A DNA stretch of 18,521 nt from Campylobacterales bacterium (GCA_027023175.1 JALVWW010000035.1:1-18521), one strand, 5' to 3'; counted from the stretch's first letter, positions 1 to 8,657 are shown. Made by a program: numbers and translations. Notes: generated by a model not told the origin, from the sequence alone.

Positions 1-1314
1 ATATTTTTATCCATCCAAGTAACAGGAAATGCTATCCCTCAGCTTGGTATATTCGGTCAAACAACTTTTGCGTTTCACGATGGAGTCAAAACCATACCGG
101 CAGGTACTTTTTTGATGCATGCACTTGATCAATCCATTCAAGACTTAGGATTCAATGCTTATACCCAACCGGGCAATCTTTGGAATATGTTTATGCTTAC
201 AGTTGCTTTAATGGTTGGTACTGCGGGTCTTCCTCATGTTATAGTAAGATTTTTTACCGTTCCAAGAGTTAGAGATGCTAGGATAAGTGCGGGATGGGCT
301 CTTCTTTTTATAGCAATTCTTTACACTACTGTTTCATCGGTAGCAGCTTTTTCAAGAGTCAATTTGATAAAAAATGTTCAAAATGTACCCTATAAAGAGT
401 TTGTTGAGGGAAAAGTAAAACATCTTGACGGTACACCAAATGACGGTCACTGGTTTAAAACTTGGGAAGATGGAGGACTTTTGGCTTGGAATGATAGAAA
501 TAAAGACGGAAAAATACAGTATGCTCACGGTAAAGCTTTTACAGGCAAAAAAGGCAAGCCTCATTTTGATGGAAAAACTGCACCTGATGGTCACAGACTT
601 ACTTCAAACCCCGCAGGTGCTCCAAGTGAAGCAGAACTAAAGAAAAATCACGGCATAGCCAATGAAATATATGTTGATAGAGATATCATGGTGCTTGCCA
701 ATCCGGAAATTGCCAATCTTCCAAACTGGGTCATAGCCTTTATAGCTGCGGGCGGTTTAGCTGCGGCCCTTTCAACTGCTGCAGGTCTGTTACTTGTTAT
801 ATCCTCATCCATCTCTCATGATTTGATGGGGCAGGTGCTTTTTAAAGACCCAACGACAGGACTTTCAAAACTCAGTGAGAAGGCTGAGCTTTTATGGGCT
901 AGGATTGCAGCGGTGGTTGCTATACTGGTGGCAGGCTACCTGGGCATAAATCCTCCGGGATTTGTTGCACAGGTCGTTGCCTTTGCATTCGGTTTGGCAG
1001 CTGCCAGCTTTTTCCCAGCCATTATCATGGGAATCTTTTACAAAAGGATGAATAAGCAAGGTGCGATTGCAGGTATGGCAACAGGACTTATCTTTACTTT
1101 TGGATACATAGTTTACTTTGTATTTATGGGAGGAGATCCGAAAGATTATCTATTTGGTGTTGCTCCTACAGGTATAGGTACTATCGGAATGGTACTTCAT
1201 TTTATAGTAGCTATCATAGTTGCCAAAATGACTACTCCACCTCCAAAAGAGATACAGCAAATTGTTGAAAACATAAGAGTTCCAAGAGGAGCCGGTGCGG
1301 CACACGCACACTAA
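1..1314 (+). CDS. Sodium:solute symporter, VC_2705/ActP-like, 5'-truncated
   Basis: The reading frame is open from base 1, so only the C-terminal 437 residues are present; the apparent start at 112 is internal. It is a polytopic inner-membrane protein with repeated hydrophobic segments of the sodium:solute symporter (SSS) family, which moves a small organic anion with sodium. The run around codons 38-50 (VGTAGLPHVIVRFFTVP) and the AALSTAAGLLLVISSSISHDLM-type segment are typical of the acetate permease branch. A long hydrophilic loop (nt about 380-690) between two membrane segments fits the VC_2705 subfamily better than classical ActP. The neighbours (DUF294 protein, exonuclease, acs) match the conserved acetate-uptake cluster of proteobacteria, so acetate is the likely substrate; this is inference from context. 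The C-terminus ends in a small His/Ala-rich tail. GC content looks higher than in the following genes. Confidence 0.9.
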   Translation: MFLSIQVTGNAIPQLGIFGQTTFAFHDGVKTIPAGTFLMHALDQSIQDLGFNAYTQPGNLWNMFMLTVALMVGTAGLPHVIVRFFTVPRVRDARISAGWALLFIAILYTTVSSVAAFSRVNLIKNVQNVPYKEFVEGKVKHLDGTPNDGHWFKTWEDGGLLAWNDRNKDGKIQYAHGKAFTGKKGKPHFDGKTAPDGHRLTSNPAGAPSEAELKKNHGIANEIYVDRDIMVLANPEIANLPNWVIAFIAAGGLAAALSTAAGLLLVISSSISHDLMGQVLFKDPTTGLSKLSEKAELLWARIAAVVAILVAGYLGINPPGFVAQVVAFAFGLAAASFFPAIIMGIFYKRMNKQGAIAGMATGLIFTFGYIVYFVFMGGDPKDYLFGVAPTGIGTIGMVLHFIVAIIVAKMTTPPPKEIQQIVENIRVPRGAGAAHAH

Positions 1315-1317
1315 AAC

Positions 1318-1336
1318 AGAGGGGGATCCCCCCTCT
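1318..1336 (+). terminator. GC-rich hairpin after the symporter
   Basis: AGAGGGGG (1318-1325) pairs with CCCCCTCT (1329-1336) around a three-base loop. It is followed by TATAAAATGG instead of a T-tract, so it is a poor intrinsic terminator. It may only stabilise the 3' end of the symporter message or reduce read-through. The ribosome site GGAG of the next gene starts nine bases after the hairpin. Confidence 0.5.
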
Positions 1337-1353
1337 TATAAAATGGAGAATAT

Positions 1354-3171
1354 ATGAGTTTACATGACCAAAAAGAGTTTTTAAAAAATATTCATCCTTT
1401 TGATATGTTGAATGATAGCGAGTTGGATATTTTACTAAAAGAGGTGACTATAGCCTACTATCCAAAAGAGAGTATTCTTATATCACCTACAAAATTACCT
1501 CAAAAACTTTTTTTTATCATAAAAGGAGTAGTTAGCCAATACAGTGAAGAGGAGCTTTTAAGAGAGTATCATGAAAAAGATTTTTTTGATGAAAATGCAG
1601 TGATATATGATAAAAGTGAGCATATTTTTGTTGTTTCGGAGGATCTGATATGTTATGAGCTTAGCAAGAAAGGTTTTTTGACTCTTTTTAATAAAAATAA
1701 AGAGTTTAAAAATTTTTTTCTACTTGACATAACAGGCAAACTTCAAGCCTTGAAGAGAAAAACAAAAAATGAAGATATAAGCGACTTTATGACAGCCAAA
1801 GTTAGTGATGCCTACCTTCACAAACCCTGTTTGGTAGATGAAAAATGTTCACTCGAAAATGCCGTCAAACTATCCATAAAACAAAAAAGTTCATCCATTA
1901 TCATACAAAAAGGTAACAGTTACGGCATCATAACTGACAGTGACCTCAAAAAATATCTGCTTTTTGGACTTCATTATTTAAAAAAAGAGGTAAATTATGC
2001 CGCAAATTATCCTTTGATATGTGTTGATTGGGATGAATTTTTATACAATGCCCTTTTTATTTTTACCAAACACTCCATAAAGAGAGTGGGAGTTTTAAAA
2101 GAGGGAAAGCTTGTCGGAGTTTTGGAGCAAATAGATCTTTTAAGCTTTTTTGCCAATCAAACCCATCTCTCTATCGTAAAAACCGAAAAAGCTTCAACTA
2201 TAGAAGAGCTGCGAGATGCAAGTAGAGACTATATCAATATAGTAAAAGCTTTACAGGCAAAAAATGTACAATACAGCTATATATCAAAACTTATATCTGA
2301 AATAAACAGTAAAATCTTTCAAAAACTTTTTGAATTTATTATACCTGTAGAGCTTCGGAATAAATGCTGTTTTATCGTTATGGGAAGTGAAGGAAGAGAA
2401 GAGCAGGTCATCAGAACCGATCAAGACAATGCACTCATCATTAAAGACGGAGAGGACAAAAGAAGGTTTTATCCATATGCAAAAAAGATAAATGAAGCAC
2501 TTTTGAGCTTTGGATATCCAAAATGTGACGGAAACATAATGCTTTCAAATGAGTATTGGTGTAAAAATGAAATTGAATACAAAAAAGAGTTGGACAGATG
2601 GATATTTACTCCGGATGAAGAGAGTTTTATGTACTTTTCCATATTTTTTGATGCTAGAAGTGTTGCTGGAGATACAACCTTGCTAACAAATCTAAAAAAT
2701 TACATTTTTGATGAATTTAACGGTAAAAACGATATCTATATGGCACATTTTGCAAAACTCTCGCTTCTTTTTGATACACCTGTCGGGTTTTTGTCATCAA
2801 TTTTGAAAAAAAACAGAGAAATAGATATAAAAAAAGCAGGTATATTTCCTATAGTACAGGGAGTAAGGGCACTTTGCCTTAAATATAAAATAAAAGAGTA
2901 TTCAACTGCCCAAAGAGTTGAATCTTTAAATACAAAAGGCATCATTTCCAAAGAGTTAAAAAATGAGCTTTTGGAATCTTTTGAGATACTTTCATCACTA
3001 AGAGTGGAAGCTGGACTAAAAAATATTGAAAATGATAAAAAACCGACAAACAAGATAGATTTGGATAACTTAACCAAAATAAAGAGAGATTTGTTAAAAG
3101 ATAGTTTACAAATTGTAAACAATTTTAAAAAGTTTATCACACATCACTTCTCTTTAGAGAAAGTTTTATGA
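1354..3171 (+). CDS. cNMP-binding/CBS/DUF294 nucleotidyltransferase-like protein
   Basis: This 605-residue cytosolic protein has the layout of the DUF294 signal-transduction family. An N-terminal cyclic-nucleotide-binding-like beta domain (about 15-125) is followed by a CBS pair (about 147-265) and a nucleotidyltransferase fold with GSEGREEQVIRTDQDNALI at 344-362. The GS, E and DxD residues of the nucleotidyltransferase fold are intact. A helical DUF294 C-terminal domain completes it. The start is supported by GGAG eight bases upstream. The family is known from PII-uridylyltransferase-like domains, but its target is not established. Its place between the acetate symporter and acs suggests it senses a nucleotide and controls acetate use; that is inference. 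The stop overlaps the next start (ATGA), so the two are translationally coupled. Confidence 0.9.
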   Translation: MSLHDQKEFLKNIHPFDMLNDSELDILLKEVTIAYYPKESILISPTKLPQKLFFIIKGVVSQYSEEELLREYHEKDFFDENAVIYDKSEHIFVVSEDLICYELSKKGFLTLFNKNKEFKNFFLLDITGKLQALKRKTKNEDISDFMTAKVSDAYLHKPCLVDEKCSLENAVKLSIKQKSSSIIIQKGNSYGIITDSDLKKYLLFGLHYLKKEVNYAANYPLICVDWDEFLYNALFIFTKHSIKRVGVLKEGKLVGVLEQIDLLSFFANQTHLSIVKTEKASTIEELRDASRDYINIVKALQAKNVQYSYISKLISEINSKIFQKLFEFIIPVELRNKCCFIVMGSEGREEQVIRTDQDNALIIKDGEDKRRFYPYAKKINEALLSFGYPKCDGNIMLSNEYWCKNEIEYKKELDRWIFTPDEESFMYFSIFFDARSVAGDTTLLTNLKNYIFDEFNGKNDIYMAHFAKLSLLFDTPVGFLSSILKKNREIDIKKAGIFPIVQGVRALCLKYKIKEYSTAQRVESLNTKGIISKELKNELLESFEILSSLRVEAGLKNIENDKKPTNKIDLDNLTKIKRDLLKDSLQIVNNFKKFITHHFSLEKVL

Positions 3172-3794
3172 TAAAAAGACTAAAATGCATAATAAACAAA
3201 AAGGGTTTAAAAGATAAAAGATACGAGTATCTTTTTGAAGATAAAGATTATAACGAGTTGGTATCACTTGATTTGGAAACCACAGGATTAAATCCAAAAA
3301 AAGATGAAATACTCTCTATCGGGGCTGTAAAGATAAGAAAAAACGAAATACTTCTAAATGAAAGTCTTGAGCTTTTTGTAAAACCGACAAAAAAGATAGA
3401 TAAAAAGAGTATAGAGATTCATCATATAAGACCATGTGACCTTGAAAATGCCATAGGTGTTGAAGAAGCTATAAAAAAACTCCTAGATTTTATAGGAGGA
3501 AGGAGACTTGTAGGTTATTACATAAGATTTGACCATAAAATGATAAGCAAATATACAAAAAAGATAATAGGATGCAAACTACCGAATGAAGCCATAGAGT
3601 TATCATCAATGTATTATAAAAGAAAAAGAAAGTCATCGGCTTATGAATTTGTAGATCTTAAGTTTGATACTATTTTAAAGGAGCTTGACTTGCCTAGACT
3701 TTACAAACATGATGCACTAAATGATGCCGTTATGTCTGCAATGATGTATCTGAAACTAAAAAATATCCCCGAATACAAAGGGGCTTATAGTTAA
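3168..3794 (+). CDS. DnaQ-like DEDDh 3'-5' exonuclease
   Basis: This 208-residue protein has all three exonuclease motifs. DLETTG gives D35 and E37, RFDHKMI gives D122, and HDALNDA gives H181 and D186, so the DEDDh catalytic set is complete. It is related to the epsilon subunit of DNA polymerase III and to RNase T-type enzymes but has no polymerase or GIY-YIG domain. A basic N-terminal stretch of about 25 residues precedes the exonuclease fold. The start codon overlaps the stop of the DUF294 gene by ATGA. Pairing of a DUF294 gene with a small DnaQ-like exonuclease beside an acetate symporter is a recurrent arrangement in proteobacteria; why it is conserved is unclear. Its substrate (RNA, DNA or a nucleotide signal) cannot be told from sequence. 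Confidence 0.88.
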   Translation: MIKRLKCIINKKGLKDKRYEYLFEDKDYNELVSLDLETTGLNPKKDEILSIGAVKIRKNEILLNESLELFVKPTKKIDKKSIEIHHIRPCDLENAIGVEEAIKKLLDFIGGRRLVGYYIRFDHKMISKYTKKIIGCKLPNEAIELSSMYYKRKRKSSAYEFVDLKFDTILKELDLPRLYKHDALNDAVMSAMMYLKLKNIPEYKGAYS

Positions 3795-3840
3795 ATTTTT
3801 TATATCTTTGTTTGAAATTAAACAAAGATATAAAAAATTT
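3793..3840. terminator. Perfect 21-bp inverted repeat before acs
   Basis: Bases 3793-3813 are the exact reverse complement of 3820-3840, with the six-base loop GAAATT. The stem is almost all A/T with one internal GC-containing stretch (CTTTG/CAAAG). It begins inside the stop codon of the exonuclease gene and ends three bases before the acs ribosome site AGGAGG (3844-3849). T-rich and A-rich flanks make it usable as a terminator on either strand. It could split acs from the upstream genes or act as an attenuator or mRNA-processing hairpin. Confidence 0.7.
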
Positions 3841-3853
3841 TAAAGGAGGCTAA

Positions 3854-5803
3854 ATGAGCGAAATATTTTATCCCAACAGGGAGTTTAGCAAACAAGCTAG
3901 GATAAAAAATATGTGCGAGTACAAAGAACTTTGTGCCGAAGTTGATGATGATTATGAAGCATACTGGGACAAACTTGCCAAAGAAAAAATAGAGTGGTAC
4001 AAACCGTATGACAAGGTTTTGGATGAGAGTGAAGCTCCTTTTTACAAATGGTTTACAGGCGGTAAGTTAAATATCACCCATCAGTGTATAGGAAGACATT
4101 TGGATACCAGAAAAAACAAAGCCGCTATCATTTGGGAAGGTGAAGACGGTTCAAGAAGAATTATAACTTACCTACTTCTTTACTACAGGGTAAACAGATT
4201 TGCCAACCTTTTGAAAAATAAATTTGGAGTAAAAAAGGGTGACAGAGTTGTCATCTATATGCCTATGATTCCCGAAGCTGCTTTTGCGATGTTGGCTTGT
4301 GCCAAGATAGGAGCTATTCACTCCGTTGTTTTTGGAGGATTTAGTGCAGAAGCTTTGAGAGATAGGATAATTGACGCCGGAGCAAAACTCGTCATAACAG
4401 CTGACGGAGCTTTTAGAAGAGGAAATTCATATCTTTTAAAACCTATAGTTGATAAAGCTTTGGAAGAGGGGTGTGAATGTGTTGAAAATGTTTTGATGGT
4501 TCAAAGAAACTTCGAAGAAGTTGATATGGTTGAAGGAAGAGACCATATCTATAATGACTTGATTTCAAAAGAGAGTGAATTTTGTGAAGCTGAAGTGATG
4601 GACAGTGAAGATCCTCTATTTTTACTTTATACCTCAGGCAGTACCGGCAAACCAAAGGGAGTCCAGCACAGTGGAGCAGGATATATCCTCTGGGCTCAAT
4701 ATACTATGGAAAATGTCTTTGATGTAAAAGAGAACGATACCTTTTGGTGCACGGCTGATGTAGGCTGGATAACAGGTCATACATATATAGTTTACGGGCC
4801 TTTGGCCATAGGTGCCACAACCGTTATGTACGAAGGAGTTCCTTTATACCCTGATGCCGGCAGATGGTGGAAAATGATTGAAGAGCTTAGAGTAAACCAA
4901 TTTTACACAGCACCGACTGCCATAAGACTTCTGCATAAAGTTGGAGCAGATGAGCCTAGCAAGTATGATTTAAGCAGTCTAAAAGTTCTTGGAACCGTGG
5001 GAGAGCCTATCAATCCGGACGCCTGGATGTGGTACTATGAAACTATAGGTGGAGGAAAGTGTCCTATAGTTGATACTTGGTGGCAAACCGAGACAGGTGG
5101 TCACATGATAAGTCCACTTCCTGGAGCCACACCTATCAAGCCCGGCTCCGCAACATTCCCGCTTCCGGGCATTAAAGCCGAAATTATTGATGAAGAGGGC
5201 AATAAAATGCCTGTCGGAGAAAAAGGACTTCTTTGCATCACAAAACCTTGGCCGAGTATGATAAGAACCATTTGGGGAGATCCTGACAGATTTGTCAAGT
5301 CCTATTTTGGAGACTGCAAAAAAGATGGAAAGCCCGTCTATTTTTCAGGTGATGCCGCCATCTATGATGAAGATGGATATATCTTTATCACAGGAAGAAC
5401 TGATGATGTTATAAATGTTTCAGGTCATAGACTAGGAACTGCCGAGATAGAAGGTGTTGTAGGACATGAAGAGCATGTAGCCGAAGTTGCGGTTGTAGGA
5501 AAGCCTGATGAGATAAAAGGTGAAGATGTATTTGCATATATCGTAACCAAAAAAGATGTAGATGAAGCAACACTTCTTAAAAATATCAATGCACTCATAA
5601 CAAAAGAGATAGGTCCGATTGCAAAAGTGGGCTCTATTTTGATAGTCCCAGGATTGCCTAAGACTAGAAGTGGTAAAATTATGAGACGAATTTTAAGGTC
5701 TATCGCAAAAGGTGAAGAGATAACACAGGATATCTCAACCATAGAGGACCCGTCCATCGTCGGAACCATAGAAAAACTTTTCAAAGAAAAAAACAGGAGC
5801 TAA
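3854..5803 (+). CDS. acs: Acetyl-CoA synthetase
   Basis: The 649-residue enzyme turns acetate, ATP and CoA into acetyl-CoA through acetyl-AMP, in the cytosol. The length is that of bacterial Acs (about 650). Visible motifs are the P-loop [11 protein letters not shown] (259-269), the acetate-pocket [10 protein letters not shown] (407-416) with two tryptophans, the hinge region with SGD and GRTDD (498-517), and [11 protein letters not shown] near the C-terminus. K608 there is the catalytic lysine that lysine acetyltransferases modify in other bacteria. The start has an almost perfect ribosome site (AAAGGAGG) four bases upstream of ATG, suggesting strong translation. It ends the acetate uptake and activation cluster, with a short gene two bases downstream. 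Confidence 0.97.
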   Translation: MSEIFYPNREFSKQARIKNMCEYKELCAEVDDDYEAYWDKLAKEKIEWYKPYDKVLDESEAPFYKWFTGGKLNITHQCIGRHLDTRKNKAAIIWEGEDGSRRIITYLLLYYRVNRFANLLKNKFGVKKGDRVVIYMPMIPEAAFAMLACAKIGAIHSVVFGGFSAEALRDRIIDAGAKLVITADGAFRRGNSYLLKPIVDKALEEGCECVENVLMVQRNFEEVDMVEGRDHIYNDLISKESEFCEAEVMDSEDPLFLLYTSGSTGKPKGVQHSGAGYILWAQYTMENVFDVKENDTFWCTADVGWITGHTYIVYGPLAIGATTVMYEGVPLYPDAGRWWKMIEELRVNQFYTAPTAIRLLHKVGADEPSKYDLSSLKVLGTVGEPINPDAWMWYYETIGGGKCPIVDTWWQTETGGHMISPLPGATPIKPGSATFPLPGIKAEIIDEEGNKMPVGEKGLLCITKPWPSMIRTIWGDPDRFVKSYFGDCKKDGKPVYFSGDAAIYDEDGYIFITGRTDDVINVSGHRLGTAEIEGVVGHEEHVAEVAVVGKPDEIKGEDVFAYIVTKKDVDEATLLKNINALITKEIGPIAKVGSILIVPGLPKTRSGKIMRRILRSIAKGEEITQDISTIEDPSIVGTIEKLFKEKNRS

Positions 5804-5805
5804 AG

Positions 5806-5994
5806 ATGAAAAATCACAAAGTTATAGATATAAAGATAACTTACGACCCGGAAGCCATAGACAACGAAGAGGAATTAGACAAAAAGATAAAAGAGTTTTT
5901 GGAGGATTTGAAGTCTAAAAAAGGTGTAACTCTTAGGGCAAAAAGACATAAGGTCGAGCTTGATTATATGCCCGATGAATATGGACTTATATAA
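5806..5994 (+). CDS. Small charged protein of unknown function, after acs
   Basis: I do not recognise this 62-residue protein. It starts two bases after the acs stop with AGGAG inside the acs 3' end as ribosome site, so it is probably co-translated with acs. The sequence is hydrophilic, with an acidic/lysine-rich amphipathic helix (about 19-40, EEELDKKIKEFLEDLKSKK) between two likely beta strands (VIDIKITYD and HKVELDYMP). There is no signal peptide or membrane segment and no cysteine. A beta-alpha-beta mini-domain that binds Acs or a regulator is possible but unsupported. The gene is followed at once by a strong bidirectional hairpin. Confidence 0.75.
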   Translation: MKNHKVIDIKITYDPEAIDNEEELDKKIKEFLEDLKSKKGVTLRAKRHKVELDYMPDEYGLI

Positions 5995-6025
5995 TTAAAT
6001 GGAGGGGTCAGCCCTCCATTTAATT
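5993..6025. terminator. Bidirectional terminator between the acs cluster and the chemoreceptor gene
   Basis: AATTAAATGGAGGG (5993-6006) is the exact reverse complement of 6012-6025, with a five-base loop GTCAG. The GGAGGG/CCCTCC core is flanked by A/T tracts on both sides, which serve as T-tracts on either strand. It overlaps the stop codons of both convergent genes. Confidence 0.85.
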
Positions 6026-7116
6026 TATACTCTTACCTCTTTTATAGCACTAACAAGTATCTCAAAAGCTTCTTCGCTGTAGTGCTCTACCTGCTCTATG
6101 TCAGCCAATGCTGCATCCATATCGTTTGATTTAAAATATTCATTAAGAGCTTTTTTAAGAAGTTGGTGGACTGCCCTGTGCTCTTGATCAACTTTTTGAA
6201 GAATCTGTTGATTTTTAACTAAAAGTTTTTTAACCTCACTTCCAAACCACTTTCCAAATCTGCAACTGTTTTCATCCACAAGATTTACATTTTTCTTCTC
6301 TATCATCGCTTTGTAGGCTTGAAGTTTGAGTTTTATATGATCAATCTTGCCATTACTTACATGCATCTCTCTAGTGATATTTGTAGTTAGATTTTGGATA
6401 TCTCTGGAGTTTCCTCTGGCTTTGTCGGCTGCTTCTTTAAACTCATCCAAAACTTCTACTCCTTTGGTGGACTCTTCTCTAAAAGTTTCAGTTGCTCCTA
6501 GTATGGTTGAAGCACTCTGTTTTAATGTACTTATATTTATCTCTACTTCCTGAGTAGCTTTTTGGGTTCTCTCGGCTAGTTTTCTTACCTCATCAGCAAC
6601 TACAGCAAAACCTCTTCCGTGCTCACCGGCACGAGCTGCTTCAATGGCGGCATTTAGTGCCAAAAGATTTGTTTGGTCACTTATATCTTTTATGAGATTT
6701 ATGATATCCGCGATAGAGTTAACATGGTCGTTTAATGCGCTTGAGTCATCCTGTAAGCCTACTGTTATCTCCTCTATCTTTTGCATAGACTCTACCACTT
6801 TGTCTGTATTTTGCTCTATTTTATCCATTTCCTCTGCATTTTCTGCATTGAGTTTATCGGCAGACTCAAGCATAGCAAGGTTTTCTTCAATGGTCTCTTG
6901 TAAAAACCTGATACCGCTGTCATAACTTTTTAGAATGATATCGAGCAGTTTTAGTTTTGCTATATCATCACTGCTGCAGCTTTCTGTACTTTCATTATAA
7001 AGTACCCTGTTTTTTTCATCCTGACACTTTTCAAGCTCATTTTTTAGTTGTTCATTTTCTGCTTTTAGAGCCTTTATCTCCTCTTCAAGCTCTCTTATCT
7101 TTCCCCCTGAAAACAT
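6025..7116 (-). CDS. Cytosolic methyl-accepting chemotaxis protein with CZB zinc domain
   Basis: The 363-residue receptor has no membrane segment and no periplasmic domain. Residues 1-38 form a short charged coiled coil. A helical linker leads to the MCP signalling hairpin tip at about 134-188, with the conserved [20 protein letters not shown] and [18 protein letters not shown]. The C-terminal CZB (chemoreceptor zinc-binding) domain has H260 (KIDHIKL), C285 (SCRFGKW), H313 and H317 (EHRAVH), which is the complete three-His, one-Cys ligand set. It would signal through CheA/CheW to the flagellar motor. TlpD-like soluble CZB receptors in Helicobacter and Campylobacter respond to metabolic or oxidant stress, so a similar job is likely. 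GGAG precedes the ATG on the minus strand. Confidence 0.95.
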   Translation of the reverse strand: MFSGGKIRELEEEIKALKAENEQLKNELEKCQDEKNRVLYNESTESCSSDDIAKLKLLDIILKSYDSGIRFLQETIEENLAMLESADKLNAENAEEMDKIEQNTDKVVESMQKIEEITVGLQDDSSALNDHVNSIADIINLIKDISDQTNLLALNAAIEAARAGEHGRGFAVVADEVRKLAERTQKATQEVEINISTLKQSASTILGATETFREESTKGVEVLDEFKEAADKARGNSRDIQNLTTNITREMHVSNGKIDHIKLKLQAYKAMIEKKNVNLVDENSCRFGKWFGSEVKKLLVKNQQILQKVDQEHRAVHQLLKKALNEYFKSNDMDAALADIEQVEHYSEEAFEILVSAIKEVRV

Positions 7117-7157
7117 CTCTTCTCCTTTTTTCCATTTTTTAAACTTTTATGGTATTT

Positions 7158-7163
7158 ATTGTA
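7158..7163 (-). promoter_or_regulatory. Candidate -10 box of the chemoreceptor gene
   Basis: The minus strand reads TACAAT here, about 41 bases upstream of the start codon, in a very A/T-rich stretch with no clear -35. This is typical of Campylobacterota sigma-70 promoters, but the call rests on one hexamer. Confidence 0.35.
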
Positions 7164-7195
7164 TCTTATTAAAAATAATATTAATATTAATGCGA

Positions 7196-7201
7196 TATAA
7201 T
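7196..7201 (+). promoter_or_regulatory. -10 box TATAAT for a leaderless methyltransferase transcript
   Basis: A perfect TATAAT is followed by six bases and then ATG at 7208, so transcription would start at or next to the A of the start codon. The upstream region is A/T-rich with no good -35, as is common in this phylum. Confidence 0.55.
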
Positions 7202-7207
7202 GTGCCC

Positions 7208-7735
7208 ATGAAGATAAAAACTACACCATCGGTTGTCATAAGGGTTTTACTTTGGATATTTATCCTTGCAGGAGGGGTCTATTTTGGCTTTTATTTTGAC
7301 TTTATCTACTTTAAAAAAATTGTAATAAATCCCATATTTCATCTGTTTACTTTTTTAATAGGTGCCTTTTTAATGAAACTCTCCTTTCATGCAGCAAAAG
7401 TTGGAGGGAGGGAGCTTAAAAAATATGGCAGAGAGGGTGATATACCAAGGCTTGAGACAAACAAGCTGGTAACAAGCGGTATATTTTCCTGTTTTAGACA
7501 TCCTATGCTTTTTGGTCTTAGTTTTATACCTCTTGCATTGGCTTTAATGGTCGGCTCTCCTACTTTTATACTCTTTATATCACCTCTTGAGATGGTATTT
7601 ATCCTTATAATGGTATTGATCTTTGAAGAGATGGAGTGCTATAAAAAATTTGGTAAAGATTATGATCTATATAAAAAAAATACCCCCATATTTAGCAAAG
7701 ATATAAAATGTTATAAAAAGTTATTTTTTGACTGA
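7208..7735 (+). CDS. ICMT/PEMT-family membrane methyltransferase
   Basis: The protein (175 residues from 7208) is an integral membrane methyltransferase of the isoprenylcysteine carboxyl methyltransferase / phospholipid methyltransferase superfamily. It has about four hydrophobic segments (about 10-30, 42-60, 100-116, 119-140). The conserved SAM-site signature is TSGIFSCFRHPMLFG (89-103) followed by EE (140-141) and FGKDYDLYKKNTP (148-160). The methyl acceptor cannot be predicted. I chose ATG 7208 over ATG 7190, because the latter lies upstream of a TATAAT box that probably drives this gene and has no ribosome site. No ribosome site precedes 7208 either, so the mRNA may be leaderless. Confidence 0.85.
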   Translation: MKIKTTPSVVIRVLLWIFILAGGVYFGFYFDFIYFKKIVINPIFHLFTFLIGAFLMKLSFHAAKVGGRELKKYGREGDIPRLETNKLVTSGIFSCFRHPMLFGLSFIPLALALMVGSPTFILFISPLEMVFILIMVLIFEEMECYKKFGKDYDLYKKNTPIFSKDIKCYKKLFFD

Positions 7736-7748
7736 TTTATACTATATC

Positions 7749-7777
7749 TTGACATTCGTTATATATTTTTGTATATT
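7749..7777 (+). promoter_or_regulatory. Sigma-70 promoter of modD
   Basis: TTGACA (7749-7754) and TATATT (7772-7777) are separated by 17 bases, which is the consensus spacing. A start point near 7784 would give a leader of about 30 bases before modD. It is the best -35/-10 pair I found in the window. Confidence 0.75.
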
Positions 7778-7780
7778 ACG
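7757..7780. promoter_or_regulatory. ModE-like operator overlapping the modD -10 box
   Basis: CGTTATATA (7757-7765), six bases, then TATATTACG (7772-7780) form an inverted repeat matching at eight of nine positions. The spacing and the CG-N-TATATA half-site resemble the known binding site of the molybdate-responsive repressor ModE. It covers the promoter spacer and -10 box, where a bound repressor would block RNA polymerase. Confidence 0.6.
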
Positions 7781-7814
7781 GTTCTAATTTGTTTAAGAGG
7801 AGAGGGAATATTAA

Positions 7815-8657
7815 ATGCTCTTTTTTAAAGATAGTGAAATTGATTATTATATAGAAGAGGATTTACCATATTATGATATTACAACACACTCTTTGGATAT
7901 AGATAGCAAAAAAGCAAAGATAACTTTTTCGACAAGAGAAAAGAGTGTTATTGCTTGCAGCGAAGAGGTAAAAAGAGTATTGGAAAAATTGGGAAACTAT
8001 GATATACAGATAGTTTCATCCGGTACAAAATTGCAAAAAGATGAAGTATTTATTACTGCTTACGGAACAGCTAAAACTACTCATCAAGCATGGAAAATAT
8101 CTCAAAATATACTTGAATATGCTTGTGGGGTAGCTACATATACTCATAATATGTTGAAAAAAGCAAAAAAACATAATGAAGATATCGAAATCCTTACAAC
8201 CAGAAAAACTCAGCCGGGATTGAAAAAAATTGCTATAAAATCTGTATTAGCAGGTGGAGGTTCTATTCACAGATTAGGCTGTAGTGAAACTTTTTTACTT
8301 TTTGATAATCATAAAAATTTTTTTGAAAAAGAGGAATTAATAAAAAAGATAAAAGATTTGGATAAAAAATTTATTGAAAAAAAAATATTAGTTGAATCAG
8401 ACTCAATGGAAGAGATTTTAGAATTTTGCAAAATTGGTATCAGATTATTTCAAATAGAAAAAATGGAGCCTAAAAAACTAAAAGATACTGTTTTAAAACT
8501 AAAGTCTTTATATAACAATATACAGCTATTGGCAACTGGGGGTATCAATATTGACAATATAGAAGAGTATGCTTCAACAGGAGTTGACGGCATTGTAACA
8601 ACCGCTCCATATTTTTCAAAACCTGCAAACATACAAGTTAGAATAATGCCTACATGA
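7815..8657 (+). CDS. modD: ModD, quinolinate phosphoribosyltransferase-like protein
   Basis: The 280-residue protein is a homologue of nicotinate-nucleotide pyrophosphorylase (NadC) of the ModD branch. The N-terminal alpha/beta sandwich is followed by the barrel with the ISQNILEYACGVAT helix (95-108) and TTRKTQPGLKKIAIKSVLAG (128-147), then GGGSIHRLG. ATGGI (515-type phosphate loop, near residue 240) is also present. ModD genes usually sit in molybdate (mod) operons and their reaction is not settled; NadC activity is possible but less likely. Here the gene has its own promoter with a ModE-like operator, which supports a molybdenum role. The ribosome site GAGGAGAGGG precedes ATG by about eight bases. 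It converges with the COG1237 gene 40 bases away. Confidence 0.85.
   Translation: MLFFKDSEIDYYIEEDLPYYDITTHSLDIDSKKAKITFSTREKSVIACSEEVKRVLEKLGNYDIQIVSSGTKLQKDEVFITAYGTAKTTHQAWKISQNILEYACGVATYTHNMLKKAKKHNEDIEILTTRKTQPGLKKIAIKSVLAGGGSIHRLGCSETFLLFDNHKNFFEKEELIKKIKDLDKKFIEKKILVESDSMEEILEFCKIGIRLFQIEKMEPKKLKDTVLKLKSLYNNIQLLATGGINIDNIEEYASTGVDGIVTTAPYFSKPANIQVRIMPT

Noticed and set aside
2736..3140. Minus-strand 134-codon frame inside the DUF294 gene
   Set aside because: It is fully antisense to a well-supported domain and has low-complexity hydrophobic content.
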